Positions 1 to 12,775 are shown, counted from the first letter of the stretch. The stretch is 64,000 nt of DNA from Epiperipatus broadwayi (GCA_028023455.1 JAQFVV010006352.1:1818204-1882203), one strand, 5' to 3'. Translations and numbers: made by a program. The notes: a model not told the origin generated them from the letters alone.

Positions 1-1650
1 AATTGTGAGTTGGCAAGGAAGAATATAGAAGAAACCAAAAGCCCCAATCATGTAAAACAACATCTTGGTATTGGAAGGAAAAATCTTTTTTTTTAATAAG
101 AGGGAAACTCTGATCTATGACTAAAATGAAAAACGACCTGTGAAATGTGTGGAAAACTTTTATAAACATTTACATAATAATAAAGAACACAAAAACAAAG
201 TATATTCTTCTGGAATTGCCCAGCATTTTAAATGAAGAAGTGAAATATGCAATTAAATCTATGGAAAAGGCAAAGCCTCACGAAAATGATGAAATTATTA
301 TTGATATTTTAAAAAAAGCGATGAAAAAAAACGTTGTTGACAAACCTATATATCAAATGTCTAAATAATAAAGATGTACCAGATTATTGAAAGAAGGCTG
401 TAACAATATAAATGTTTAAAGAAAGCTGAAAATATTTAAATTTTCAGACCTATTTATCAGTTTTCTATTAGATCGATGCAAAATCTTTATCAAGATAACT
501 GCAAATTATATGCAGTAAGGTTTAAATTCTAATCAACCAAAACATAAAACTGAATTTAAAAGTTGTTATAGTGCAGTGGATAACATCTATATACTGAGAA
601 AAGTGAGAAAGTTCCAAAGAATATCAGTTGTAATTATATTTTGGATTTGATTCAATAAGCATTTCTATGGTGATTAAAGCATTGTAACTTCAATATATAG
701 ATCCATAATATTGATATGTTCTGGGGAATATTTATCAGAATGCAATAATAATGACTAAATTATAATGTTATATTAAGAAAATTAACCTTGACAAAGATTT
801 ACCGTGATTCTATGTATTTAAAACTTTTTACAGAAACTGCTCAAGAAATATTTTGTGGAATAAAATGAAAATCTGTAGGAGTAAAAGTAAATGGAAAGCA
901 TTTAAGTCATCTTAATTTGCAAATCATGTGATTGTTTTTGAAATAATGCTTCAAAATTTCAGGAAATGATATAAAAATTATCAAATGAAAAAGAGAAAGT
1001 AGAGTTAAATATAAATATTAAAAACAATAAAATAATGGACAGTAGAATTTCCCAGAACAAGAAAATCAAGATTGATAATTCATGAATTAATTACAAATTC
1101 ATTATCAAATTATACTTAATGGATGGAATTTATCACAGAATTAAACTTTCATTGGAGTGATTTAATGGAAATAATTTCTATTAAAAATAAATATTTCTAT
1201 GTTTTTGAAAAGGATGGTTTTTAATAAATGTGTTTTACCAGTTTTTACTTATGGATTCAGCTGAAATGTGGATATTTAACAGAAGAGCAACATAGAGGGT
1301 TCAAACCACACAGCTAAGTACAAAGAGAGAAATATATAATAGAAGTAAAAACGAAAAGATAAAAAATGAAATACATGGATGAAAGAACAAACCGATATCA
1401 CTGATATGATTGGAAGAATTAAGAGACTTAATGAAATTGGGCTGAACATATTGCAAGAAGAGATAATAATAAACCTAGAGTTTAAATCTTAAACTAGATT
1501 CAAAGAGATTATAAGAGACAAATTGTAAGGTAGATGAATGAAATAAAGAAGCATGCTGATATGTGATTGAGAACAAAAATAAAGATTGGAATAATTGAAT
1601 TATACTTGAAGATCCTTATCCTATAGTCGACTGATACTAGTTTAAAATGA
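1..1650 (+). pseudogene. Decayed RTE-type non-LTR retrotransposon copy, truncated by the window edge
   Basis: This is a relic of the same element family as the better copy at 32660-35870, and it can be followed along that copy from the region before the reverse transcriptase (RT) domain to the 3' end. The opening peptide NCELAR matches the same peptide at about 34157. At 210-300 the peptide LNEEVKYAIKSMEK parallels LNEEVSHAIKFMKK of the 32.9 kb copy. At 900-960 the nucleotides of the RT catalytic block are recognisable, but its FADD has become FANH. At 1225-1280 the sequence before the C-terminal block (FNKCVLPVLTYG in the other copy) survives. There are many stops and frameshifts, and a stretch near 640-660 is deleted relative to the other copy. 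No product is possible. The 5' half lies outside the window. The 3' limit is approximate. Confidence 0.85.
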
Positions 1651-2794
1651 AGATAATGACTTACATATATAGAATTATATATATATTATAATTATAATTA
1701 TTATTGCTTTTTTCTTTCATTTTTATTATTATTGTTATCATTGTTAAAGTGCCTAAGATTTAATTTATAATTCTTTCATTGTAACCGTTAACCATCAACT
1801 TATTGCGATGAAACTTATTTCTTCTTCCAGACAGGTTTTAAGATGAACTGCTAATATAAAAAGTATTTTTGCTAATCTGTGATGAGCGATGAGAGCTAAA
1901 AAATCTTACATATTTAGTAATAATGACTGCACGTCATTATTATATCTGATTGGCTGTCACGTAAGCATTTTAAAGGCGCTTCTGTGGAAGGTTTAGCCTT
2001 TCGCGTTATTATTAGATCATCTGCTAGCGCTTAATAAATTTTAATATATTTTACATTTCTTACATATTTAGCTAAATGGGTGTCTTTTTTGAAAACAAAA
2101 AATGACAAATAATCATACTGTTTTGGGCGATTAATATATAAAAGAAAGACATTTTTGTATTGTGAATTGAATATTGAAATACAAGTTTAATGTATATACT
2201 TAACTTAGATGTAATTAATGAGAATTTGAACCCAGATTTTCAAGCTTTCTACAGTCATTCACTCTATCAATATTGTGAATTTATTATAGAGATGGATATT
2301 GTTTACACGAGCGAAAAATTCATACAGCATATCATTACATGTTTTTGATATATTTGAATCAGGTCGATGATTTAACAGCATTTATGCGATGCTAGGAGAA
2401 ATAAATTTCTTAACATAGTTAGGACCATTCACCATAATATGCACTACCCGATTCAAAACTGATATTCGCCAATATCAAGGTGAAGAATAAATGAAAAACA
2501 TATAAATTATCTCCCTTTTTGTAAAAAAAAAAAACTCTATGAAGTTTATCAAAACAATAATTGATTATTATTTAGTATCTCATTATTAACTATTGCGATT
2601 CAATTTCACTTTCTCTTTTTCCCATTGGATAGACATATAATCTTGTACAACACGTTTGATATGTAGCATATCTAAGATGTTATAAACATAACATTCTAAC
2701 CTAGATGACTGCAGGTATGATTCTACTGAAACGTTTTGTCACAACATGAATAAAACCTCCAAAATAAATCTTTTTTAACTGAAAAAAAATTTTG
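1651..2794. other. Non-coding stretch with a short GC-richer patch
   Basis: No gene is supported. At 1930-2040 base composition rises above the surroundings. This patch contains an inverted CCAAT pentamer (ATTGG at about 1950), a TTTAAAGG that could act as a weak TATA element and two AGCGCTT/CGCG motifs. It could be a promoter or the edge of a mobile element; neither can be shown. At 2215-2290 the minus strand carries a tRNA-like box B (see separate entry). Confidence 0.3.
2215..2290 (-). repeat. SINE-like fragment with tRNA-type box B
   Basis: Read on the minus strand, the sequence GCTTGAAAATCTGGGTTCAA followed by ATTCTC closely matches GCTTGAAAGTCTGAGTTCAA followed by ATCCCC in the ribozyme-bearing repeat at 40.7 and 41.2 kb. 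The GGTTCAAATTC core fits an RNA polymerase III box B. No hammerhead core is seen nearby, so this may be a truncated relative that kept only the tRNA-like part. Confidence 0.4.
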
Positions 2795-4310
2795 TTTTAG
2801 AATATTATAATTATTAACTAATAAAATAAATAACTAATTTATATGTATTTCGCAGATAAAAGTTTTTTTTTAATAATACATTGATCTTATCTACTGATAC
2901 AAAATATAATATAAGATGATTCTAAACAAACTAACTTAGGATCACAAGTAATGGCTTATTTAATAAGTGGCAAAAGTAAAGTAAATATTCTGCTGCATAT
3001 ATTTATGTATATTCATTATTTAATATATAATAAGAGGAATTTTACCATCTCTTATCTAAAATAAAACGAAGTAGATACGCAATGAGACGAATTCGTGTAT
3101 CTCAGATAAAACAAGTTCATAATTAAAGGAATTCACCATCTCTTATACAAATAAAAATATATAAATTATCATGTATGATAATATCAAGTATACAAAATCC
3201 ACTATTCAAATTATTTATTTAACAAACTAAGTTTACCAACGACTTACTTATAGAATTTCTATTCTTAATGACTCACTATATATCAACACAATTTTTTTAC
3301 CCTGGAATGTTGTATTTATACGATTTAAAATATATAATGATAATAAATTTTAATAATCAACATATAGCCCTTAATAAGCATAAACATCCACACCAAAAAT
3401 TATTATATGGGATGTTTGCAAACATGTATTACATATAAAGCCAAAAAAAAATAAAAATAAAAGTTATCTTTGTTGTTTTAAAAGAATGTCTCTCTAGTAG
3501 ATCTAAGAGAGAAAAAAAATGCATAGAAACAATTCTTAACAAAATTATTATTAATGAAAATAATGTCTTTATATCTTTTTCAAAAAAGTTAAAGTCCTAA
3601 ATTCAGTGTTTATTTTCAATCTAATTTTTAGTTGGTTTTTCAGTGACATTGGTTGATGAACTAAAAAAGCTAAGTTTACCAAAACAAAGTTCATTCTTGT
3701 TAAATTTTAAAAGTTTTAGATAAAAAGTTTCTTGTTCCAAAAACTTATTTTGTGCATCATTACAGGTGGACATAAAAATTTAAGAATTCTTGGAAAAGTT
3801 GATAAACTATTAATTGGTTCATGCAGAAACAGTCTTTCTCCGGATGTCTTTAAAATGTAACTTCTTCTATGCTTAGGTTTAGGAAAGATAGATTTCCTTT
3901 TTGTTAGATAAGTTTCTATTTTGTTTCAGCTTTTGCTTTATTTTAACATTATACAATGGAGACTTGGCAGTATTGTAGGCAATTGGAATGGAGGCTTCAC
4001 AAGACCTGTCAGACAATCTTTATCTAGCTAACTATCATGGCTAACAACTTTAATACAACTGTCATTTTTTAAAACTATATTAAAAGTAATTGATCTAGTT
4101 GGACTGAAAGTTTTTTATCAGGTAACAATGTTTTTTTTTTTTTGCTAAGGGTAAAAACCTCCTCTTACTACAAATTTAGTGACATTCAAATTACTATAGT
4201 TATCTCATGGTATTAACCACTAACAACTATGTGATGCAACAATTTTCACATGGTCTGCTTTGTATATCTCCACACATATCTTGAACATTTTCCAATGTCT
4301 TGCATTAAAC
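2795..4310 (+). repeat. Unknown dispersed repeat, copy a (about 1.5 kb)
   Basis: This stretch is repeated in the same orientation at 23728-25235. Shared landmarks in order are ACTTAGGATCACAA (2935 / 23873), TAATAATCAA with TAGCCCTTAATAAGCAT (3350 / 24282), TGTTTGCAAACATGTATT (3414 / 24339), the stretch around GATGAACTAAAAAAGC (3654 / 24650) and AAGAATTCTTGGAAA (3782 / 24776). No protein is encoded in either copy, and I see no clear terminal repeats or tRNA-like promoter. The copies are moderately diverged with many small indels. It could be the non-coding part of a larger element or a non-autonomous element. Edges are approximate. Confidence 0.7.
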
Positions 4311-6743
4311 TACTTCTAAAATAAATTTATTATTAACAAATATAAAAAAAAAAAAGTAACTTAATTAATTAACTTTTATATAATTTTATTAAATTTAAAT
4401 CGTACATCTCCCTCACTTTTTTAAATACATATCAGCACACACATATTTTGTGACAAATATTAAAACTAAAATAAATGTATATATTATTTCAAGCATCTTT
4501 TTTTAAAAAAATTAAGATAACCTTTCACTTAAATGTGAATAAAAGATTTTAATCTCAGCAACTTTTTTTAAAATTTTAAATAGACCAAAACAAAAACAAA
4601 ATAACTTTATATGTAAAACAAATAGACACAACATATTTCTATTTTTAAAGTCAGATTTTTGATTGCAACTATAAATATTTAAAAATGCAATTTTTATTTT
4701 TTTAAAGATTGTGTATTTTTTTTTTTTTTTTTACAGTGAGGGATACATACCACAATATATATATATATTATCCCAAACAATAGCAGATGCTATTAAACAA
4801 AATGATATGCATCACTAGTATTAATTACAAGTGAATGAAGTTGAAAACATATATATTGGATATATGTGATAAAATAGCATTTAAATAACCCACTGATGGC
4901 AAATATGTCTCCGATAATCTTTTATGGAAGAATAATAAAGATGAAAATAGTATTTACTAAAGAACTCAATTGCTGGTAATAAAAAATCATCTTGATCTCT
5001 AGCCAAAACTATTTGATATACAATTACTGATCAATAATGCATTGTTGTCCTATGTGGTTTACAACAATGATAGAATCTCAAATAGAGAAATGTTGGGTTC
5101 TATGATCTATTCTGGTGATAGCATTTCCAGCTCTTAAACTTTTTATGTGCAATCAAGCCATTCAAATACTTTATTTTTATTTTTAATACATTGTTAATTG
5201 GGTTGATTATTGTTCTACTCATAGAGAAATGTCATGCTTTTAAAAAATGTTTAAAGTTTGCTTAGCTCAGATTCGAGTTCAGATCGCAGGTATGGCAAAT
5301 GAATGTTCTGCTATTTCACCATAGTGCCCTTGAATTATATATATATATAATTGACTGAATCTGCATCGTTATTATATGCAATATAAAAACACGATAACAA
5401 AGTGTATAATTTAATATTTATTTTAGTTAACCAGCTTTTTTAGTTCCTGTTCATAGTTACCAAAATTAAAACAATTCAGTATTAAAAAACTTTTAAAGTG
5501 TCTGCTTCTATAAGTACTTTTAATATTATGAAAAAAAAAACGTGCGTTTGAGTTAATCCAGTACTGATGAAATGCTTTGGATGAAAGAAATCTTAAAAAG
5601 CGATTTTGAAAGAAACATAGTTTATTACCCAAAAGAAGACTGATGTATACAAAAATCAATAACATTCTAATAAATAAAGAATGGATTTTTTAAAACATCA
5701 TTTAACATTGTTTTTTATTAAATTTTGTTAAACACAAATAGGATGTTAATGCATTGAAAGTATATTAGATTTATTAAAATAAATATTAAATTATACACTC
5801 TGTTTTTATGCATACTGTATGTTTATATATATATATAAATTGTATAGTGCATTTTAATAGCAGTGTACACAATTAATACTGTTTAAGAATTCAATATATT
5901 TTGTAATTTTATATGATATATTTGCTTAAATAAGTATTTATAGTCATTATTTAAAAGACCCTTAACAATCGGACGAGAATGCACCTAAAATCTGAATTTG
6001 AATTCAAGTCAAACATTAGAATTTTATTATATATCTAAAAAAGTTTAAAATTGTTATTTGTAGGTAAATTAGCTCTTGACCAAATTAACTAACTATAAAA
6101 ATATAGATTATTAAAGGAATAGGAAAATAATATTAGCTCAAAATAAAAGAAGATTGAAAAATAAATAAAAAAATCTACTCAAAATCTGACTAGAATGTAA
6201 ACGCAAGATAGTTAGAAGTGTCTTTTCCTTCATGGTTCCTGTTTGATGAACTATTGAAGAATGATTTTATTCTGCAATGAGGTATTTAAAACCGATTTTA
6301 TTTATCTGTTTTTATTATTCTTTATTTTAGAATTGTATATATTTGACAAAAAAAAAATGCAAATTTTGCCTTTAAATTTTATTACAAAAAAGTCATTAAA
6401 TTTCTACTGCATATAAAAATTATGCCAAATGTTTGTTTGTGATTTTACACATTGCATGCATTTGTTGACAAATCATATAATTAAAAAAAAGGGGTAGTCA
6501 AAACAGTACATTTAACTGTCATTAATCATTTTTTATATATGTGTTAACGTTATTCTATTTATACTCTCTATAGAGATGTACCTATACAGCAACATACATA
6601 AAACCCGAGTTTCTATTAATTTCCATAGAAGATATAGACCAAATACTATTAACAGATTGTATATTAATTTGGTATTTGAATAATAATAACAATATATAAG
6701 TGCATGTGAATTGGTTTAATAAAGTTTTTGTATTGTTTTACAG
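4311..6743. other. AT-rich intron or 5' flanking DNA, nothing coding recognised
   Basis: Only AT-rich sequence with homopolymer runs and a short (TA) run near 4756. A SINE-like piece with a GAGTTCAGATC box B-like motif lies near 5265-5330. An upstream exon with the signal peptide of the Tg1 gene would be expected in this direction, but I could not identify one. Confidence 0.4.
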
Positions 6744-6842
6744 AAAAAGATGCACCATGTACAGAGGAAGTGATTTTAGGAAATCCCATAAAATCAGAAT
6801 GCGAACCCGGTCTAGTTTGTAGCAATAAACGATGTGACTATG
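6744..6842 (+). CDS. Exon of Tg1-repeat secreted protein: four-cysteine module
   Basis: The exon follows a TTGTTTTACAG acceptor and ends at a GTAAGT donor. It is 99 nt, entered and left in phase 1. It encodes about 33 residues with cysteines spaced C-x13-C-x5-C-x4-C, including the peptide ECEPGLVCSNKRC. I do not recognise this module as Tg1 itself. Short C-x-P-G-L-x-C modules of this kind occur next to Tg1 domains and in other secreted disulfide-rich proteins. Being a symmetric 1-1 exon, it could be inserted or skipped without shifting the frame. The next exon, about 11.2 kb downstream, starts in the matching phase and opens a Tg1 domain, which supports both as parts of one gene. The upstream partner exon was not found. 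Confidence 0.75.
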
Positions 6843-9800
6843 GTAAGTTATTTTTTCTAATTACACATGCCTATAAATATTACTTGTAATCATGTTTTGA
6901 AAATCTCATCCACCAATAGTATTATTCAAATATATGAAAATTAAAAAGAGGATGTATGATTTTGATCTTAATAAAATATTTTATTTTAGTGAAATAACTG
7001 TATAATGGTATTTATTAATTTTTTAAATAAGTCTAAATTATCTTTTGATATAAATGCATTATTTTTTTTTTTTATAAATAAAAGTTTTGGATCTTTTTTG
7101 GCACTTCAATTCTCAATCTTTTTCATTCCTTTCTGTCATCAATCACTTTTTTTTAAAATTTCTTAACAATTTTTTCTATTTAATTTCAATTTCAGGTATG
7201 AATTGGAAGAATTTCAAATATTCTAGTCTTAATATTATGTCCAGAATATATCAATTTCTTTGTGCAATGTTAGAAACATAATCATGTAATTTTTATATTG
7301 TGACAGTCAGATGATGTATGTTGGTTTAACCCAGTTCGAATACTAGGCGAAAGTACCTCGAGGCCATCCAGATGCGAGATATTAAATCAAGAATGCTATG
7401 ACCTCTGCACTATTTGCCTATTCTCGAGGCTAATTACGAACAAACAACATTATCTGAGACACACATAAATTATTTTCTCACCAGCCACAAAGCTTAGCAA
7501 CAGAGGTAGAGACATGGACGGGAACACCTATGGAGCTAAATAGTTAAATGTGCAATAAAAGTACTAAGAAACATGTGTTTTGCATGCCTGGATCATTGGA
7601 AAAGTAAAATAAAGCATTATAATAAAATTAGGAAACTCAAGCTTTTGATAGTTAAATAATATGTTTAATTAATGGCTTTAAAATATTAATAATGACTCAA
7701 TGGCCTCCGCTATTCCCCTAAATTAATGAAACAAACTAATTAGACAATAAAAACAGATTAATATGTTTGCGGTCTAAATCTTTTCTTCCCAATTTTAATA
7801 AAATTGTCAATTCGAATCTCCTCGATAAAGTACAATAATAAAAATCTTTCGCAAAGCATTTTCTAATTGCTTTGCGCTAAAAACAGACAGTTTAAAAATT
7901 ATTTAAGACATATATAGCTAAATCTGATATACATAATAAACTAGTGGCAGACAAAAGAAGCATTATCGAGGAGATCAAGTTGGCAAACAAAAGGAAAGTT
8001 ACTCGTATGGAATTTAGAAACATAAATAAAATTGGAAAGAGATTTTAAATGAAAAAAAATTAACTTTTAAACTTAACCGCAATGGAATACAAAATATTTA
8101 CACATGTTAGTAATGAAGAATAGTGAAGGAAAAAAGGTTAAATATAGATAGATGATCACACACATATATATATATTTAAGACTAGTCTAATAAAATGGTT
8201 ACATTACAAATATCATTAAATAAAATAATTTATAATATAATTCAATTAAGAAAGGTATGAACAAAAGGATAGAAAGTAAATAGTTCAATGGAGAAGAGAT
8301 ATGATTACCATCCTGGTTCCTTGCTCCTGTTCGGCGTTGTCATGGCTTGATCCAACCATCGATAGGTATTTGTCCGGACAATGAAAATGGAAATATGTAG
8401 CATGGTTTCATGAAAAGTCCTACAGACACGGCACAGAGTTCAGATCACTATTAGTTGGATACTATGGCATTTTGGATGGTATTTAGGAACCTCGGCGATA
8501 GGCAAAGCTATTTATTTGCCTAGACAAGCATAGTAGAATCCATCAAATTCATATGACTTTTAGCTTGAGCATGTTCAAACTTCTCCATGATTTTGAAGAT
8601 GACAGTTGTATAACTTTTTGGAATAAAATCTCAACAAGCAAAAGCAAAATCTGCAAGAGTTCTACCCAGAGAAATCTGAATGAAATTTCCAAAAGGGAAG
8701 ACAGCAAGAAAACTCTGAATAACCAAGTCTTTTGTTCACTCTCCTATTTATATGTTTTTTTTGTAAGCTACCCTCTATTGTTTGTATGATCTTAGATCTT
8801 GATAAGCCCACCCCCACTCTTTGTTTCTAGGTAACATTTTCTAAAAATAACCTTTACTTTTTTACTCTAAATTTCTTTCTTTAAACTTTGAATTTTATTA
8901 ATTAAAAAAAGAAAGAGAAGGCCATCTTTAATTTGCCTTGAATGGGCTAATTAATTAAAAGTATACATTCTTTTAGAAAATGTTGGCAGGCTTATCTCAA
9001 AATCAAATCATACTAAATATTTGAACAAGATTTAAAAAGAAAAATACATTCTTATTTCTTTTAATAAAATAAGCATTTTATTTCAGCAGAATTTTGCATT
9101 AACTCATATATATACGCTTGACGTATATATATATGTTTGACTAATAGATTTTACAAGTAATTTTTATTAACAGAAATCTAATCTTAGAATGGAATTTATT
9201 TAACAAAATATTTAAATGCAATACAAATTATATAAACGTAATTAATTTTAGCTTTAATGCAAAACCCTGCTGATATTGGACTATAAACTTAATTCAGGTC
9301 TATAATACTAACTAATTTTATAGAAGGCTGTGAAGCATGGATCGGACTTCAGATCCATTGCTTCAATATAAAATTATAAAAGCTAATTTTTTTTATTATT
9401 GTCTGGTTAAAAATGCTTTTTCAAATAGAAAAAATAAATATCTCAAATTTTAATTTATCAAGTAAAAATCGACAAACAATTGCTGTATTGAAGTGTAGTG
9501 TCACACACCTCAGTGATTTTTGGCATTAATTACCAAGATTCATTTCTTTACTTTTTGTTATTAATTTATTTGCCTCTTTGAAAAAAAAATTCAAACTATC
9601 TAGCTCGACTATAAAATTATAATTATTAAATTATTTATTATTCTCTCTAAATTTCCATCCTCACTCAGCTTACATTGCTCATTTAAATTATAATACTTTG
9701 TAAAAGAAAAAAAAAACTGATAATTTTGTCACTGAAATATAATAAATTAAAGTTAATACTAATATTGCTTCATATACAAGAAAATATTAAAACGTATCTC

Positions 9801-10309
9801 CTAGATAATGACCACAAACAACTAGAAATGCAACTGTGATGTTATAGAACAAGTAAAATTAAAGTTACATGGTTTGTTAAAATACAAAACATATTGAGTA
9901 CGATTTGGAATTTGCTATTTAAATAAATAATTTCACATTTCCACTTTTATTTTGAATATAATGCTTGCTTTTGATGGAGTACTTAGCCGAAAATGCATTA
10001 AGATTATATTTAACGATATCAATATTTTGTATGTTTAATCTTTAATTTATTACTTCTTAATAGAGATAATTGAAAACTGAAGAATGCATAACACTTTCAG
10101 TTAACTTCTTGATAATTATTGTTTCTTTCTTATTTCAATTCTGATTTGGATTTGTTATTTTCAAATATCTCTTTTGTTATTCCAATACTTCAATTCATTT
10201 AGAATACTTATATTTTTTCATAGTTTGTCTATTTATATATATATTTTTAAAATTAAAAAAAAAAGATAAAGTAACATATATCAGTGTTTTCCTGAAGGTT
10301 TGTGATGAT
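6843..10309. other. First part of a large intron; two GC-richer repeat fragments
   Basis: Mostly AT-rich with no coding signal. Two GC-richer islands stand out: 7320-7480 (includes CAGTTCGAATACTAGGCG and CTCGAGG) and 8290-8550 (includes CCTCGGCGATAGGCAAAGC). Both look like old mobile-element fragments, but I cannot name them. The open frame at 8553-8789 runs out of the second island and has no recognisable domain. Confidence 0.35.
9260..9370 (+). repeat. Dispersed SINE-like repeat, family with CTGCTTCAATAT end
   Basis: The segment contains GAAGCATGGATCGGACTTCA followed by GATCCATTGCTTCAATAT. Related arrangements occur at 30680-30770 and 61210-61325: a GGTTTGAA- or GATCGAA-type motif followed by GACTGCTTCA. 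The pattern suggests a short dispersed element with a degenerate tRNA-like segment. Family membership is judged by eye only. Confidence 0.4.
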
Positions 10310-10386
10310 GGTATTCTAGCTATATTTTTATATTGGACTATTTTCATCATCTAATATATGTGTTGAATGTCTTTAGAAACGTTTAA
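10310..10386. repeat. Inverted terminal segment of the 10.3-12.8 kb Penelope-like element, left
   Basis: The sequence from GGACTATTTTCATCATCTAA to GAATGTCTTTAGAAA reappears as its reverse complement at 12709-12775. A third, solo copy in the orientation of the right end lies at 54705-54760 (CTAAAGACATTCAATATTTA). The two inverted segments bracket the Penelope-like coding relic and so probably mark its ends. Confidence 0.6.
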
Positions 10387-12440
10387 TTGCTAACCTACAT
10401 GAGCATATTAAAAATCATAATGTACCAAGCAATGTAACAGCTTCATCTGTTAAACATGTAAGTTCTAAACATCTAATAGATACTGAAATTTCTGTTCTTG
10501 AAAGAGGATTAAATTTTGACATAACACTATATAATATCCCCTTATTAGATATAATGGCAGCCACTGAAAAAGTGACTCAAAAATTACATTTAGTAGAAGC
10601 AACAATTAGGCTGAAGAATAAAAAGAACACTTGACAAGCAACAAAAATTGAAGTCAAACATATCCTATGGGGAGAGGAAAGCAATTAAATCTCTCAAAGC
10701 ATATAAATCTATAATTATTCTCCCTGCTGACATCAGCAATGCAACAGTTGTAATGGATACAACTGATTATGACAACAAAATACAGGAACTCCTCACAGCA
10801 GACCAATATCAAAAAGTGACAAAAGATTGAATACCAAGTACAGAAACAAAGTTATAAGCATTACTCAGAAAGCATTGCAAGTAATTAACTGATTCAGAAA
10901 AGAGTAAAATAACATCATATTTCAGCAAATTTCTCATCTTTATGGTCTATCTAAAATCCATAAGGATCATGTTCCAGTAAAACCTATTGTTAGTTCTAGA
11001 AATTCACCTTGCCAGAATTTGATAAGATTTCTTCTCAAAGTTCTAAGTCCTTTGGCATACAAGACTGAGTCCTTTGTCAGGGATTCTAGACACTTTGTAT
11101 AATTAATCAAGAACATGAAAATTGAACGAACTGACTTACTGATAAGCTTTGATGTGGAAAGTTTATTCATGAAAGTACCTTGTGAAGAAGCATTGTCTAT
11201 TATAAGAAAAAGATTAAATGTTGGTAATAGTTTACAAACCAGAGCAGCTCTTCATATTGATAACATAATGAAACTATTAACATTATGTATAAAAACAACA
11301 TGCTTTCAATATAACACAAAATTCTTCCAACAAAATCAAGGAATGGCTATGGGCTTACCATTGTATCTTCTCATTAGCAATATTTACATGGAAGAACTTG
11401 AAACCACAGCCATAAAAACTACTCCATATCCACCTAAAGTTTGACTTTGCTATGAGAATGATACATTTATTGTATGGCCACATGGTGAAGCATTGCTACA
11501 AACTTTCTGGACACACATCAATAACATATCCCCTACAATTAAATTCATGATAGAATCAGAACAAAAACAAAATTTGGCATTCTTAGTTTTTATGAGAAAA
11601 CTCCCTCATGGCAAAATCAAAACTACAGTTTACTGAAAACCTACACATACAGGAAAATATCTAGCCTATACATCCAATTACACCAGAAACACAAGACATG
11701 GTGTTATACTATCACTGTGGAACAGAGCAAAAGAAGTTTGTTCAGAAACTAGTGATTTGGAAAAAGAAAAGATCTATATAGAACAAACTCTTAAGAAAAA
11801 TGGTTATCCATCAGCTGTTATTAAGAAAACATTAAATAGACAACAAAATGAACCATCAAGAGAAAAGACAATTATTGGTACTGTAGTGTACCATACATTC
11901 CAAAAATAGCAGACAAATAAAAAAAAATCTACAATCAGTATAATGTCAGAACAGCTTTCCAGAGCCATACACACTATGAGGAATTTTAACAAAGCCTAAA
12001 CTTGAAATACTGAAAAGAAAAAACTGCATCTATGAAATACCATGTGAATGTGGAAAACATATATTGGTGAGACCAGCCATCCCATTGAAAAGTGCTTGCA
12101 AGAACATTATACTGATGATTAGAAGAGACAAAACAGATGTGTCTAAGGTAGCAGACCATGTATGTATTAATGAACATATGTTCAATTGGGAAAATACAAA
12201 AATATTGGATAGAAAATAAAAGGTACAAAGAAGAAAATTTAAAGAAACTGCTCACATGACAATGGCAAAAAATCCCATAAGCCAACCTAGTGTGACTATA
12301 CATAATATATGGAAACTACTAATCAACTTTACTCTTAGGAAAAAGTGGAGAAATCAGGAGGAACCTCATAGAAAAGTATATAAAATTGCTACATACTATT
12401 GCCTTTGGCAGGATGAATGTTTGTTAGAGTGTCACCTTAA
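10386..12440 (+). pseudogene. Penelope-like element, degenerate RT plus GIY-YIG endonuclease
   Basis: The broken reading frame shows the order expected of a Penelope-like element. Near 10700 an N-terminal motif reads ILPADISNATVVMD, and near 10943 GLSKIHK. The RT motif SFDVESLFMKVP lies at about 11145-11180 and QNQGMAMGLPL at about 11334-11367. A block around YTSNYTRNTRHG lies near 11660. The remnant of the GIY-YIG nuclease, YEIPCECGK, lies near 12025-12060. The catalytic Y-x-D-D region near 11445 is damaged (CYENDTFIV). Several stops and frameshifts break the frame, for example at 10632, 10829 and 11442. It sits in the first large intron in the same orientation as the host gene. It is an inactive insertion. 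Confidence 0.88.
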
Positions 12441-12459
12441 AATTCAATAATCAAGAATC

Positions 12460-12545
12460 TAAGGACCCAGGTTCAAATACTATACTAGTACTGTCACTGG
12501 TTAGGCCAGCAACACCCAAAGAAGAGGGGAGAAAAATACCTTTCG
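12460..12545 (+). repeat. tRNA-like SINE fragment
   Basis: The motif CAGGTTCAAATACTATAC at about 12468 resembles a box B, followed by CTGGTTAGGCCAGCAACACC, which can fold on itself through TGGTTAGGCCA. It lies directly behind the Penelope-like relic. Weak evidence; it could also be the element's own 3' sequence. Confidence 0.3.
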
Positions 12546-12559
12546 AAATTTTGTGCATA

Positions 12560-12682
12560 TACTAAGCTGTTTGCTGTGATATTACTAACAGTTGGTGTAT
12601 GTACTAACCTATTTTCTGTGATATTACTAACAATTGGTGCATTTACTAACCTATTTGTTGTGATATTACTAACAGTTACATG
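12560..12682 (+). repeat. Short tandem array, about 2.5 units of roughly 50-55 bp
   Basis: The unit contains CTGTGATATTACTAACA followed by a TTGGTG-type spacer and ACTAACCTATTT. Three copies of GTGATATTACTAACA are seen near 12574, 12620 and 12660. It lies between the Penelope-like coding relic and its right inverted end, where short tandem repeats are common in such elements. Confidence 0.7.
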
Positions 12683-12708
12683 TATTTGGAATATTTAAAT
12701 AAAAAAAT

Positions 12709-12775
12709 TAAACTTTTCTAAAGACATTCAACACATATATTAGATGATGGAAATAGTCCAATATAAAATATAACT
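12709..12775. repeat. Inverted terminal segment of the Penelope-like element, right
   Basis: CTAAAGACATTCAACACATA and the following TTAGATGATGGAAATAGTCC are the reverse complement of the left segment at about 10330-10385. See the left-end entry. Confidence 0.6.

Noticed and set aside
5560-5600. CTGATGA followed by GAAA at 5563
   Set aside because: The stretch between them cannot form a proper stem II, and there is no stem I partner.
12256-12450. Separate small gene MTMAKNPISQPSV
   Set aside because: It is the frame-shifted tail of the Penelope-like relic behind its endonuclease remnant.
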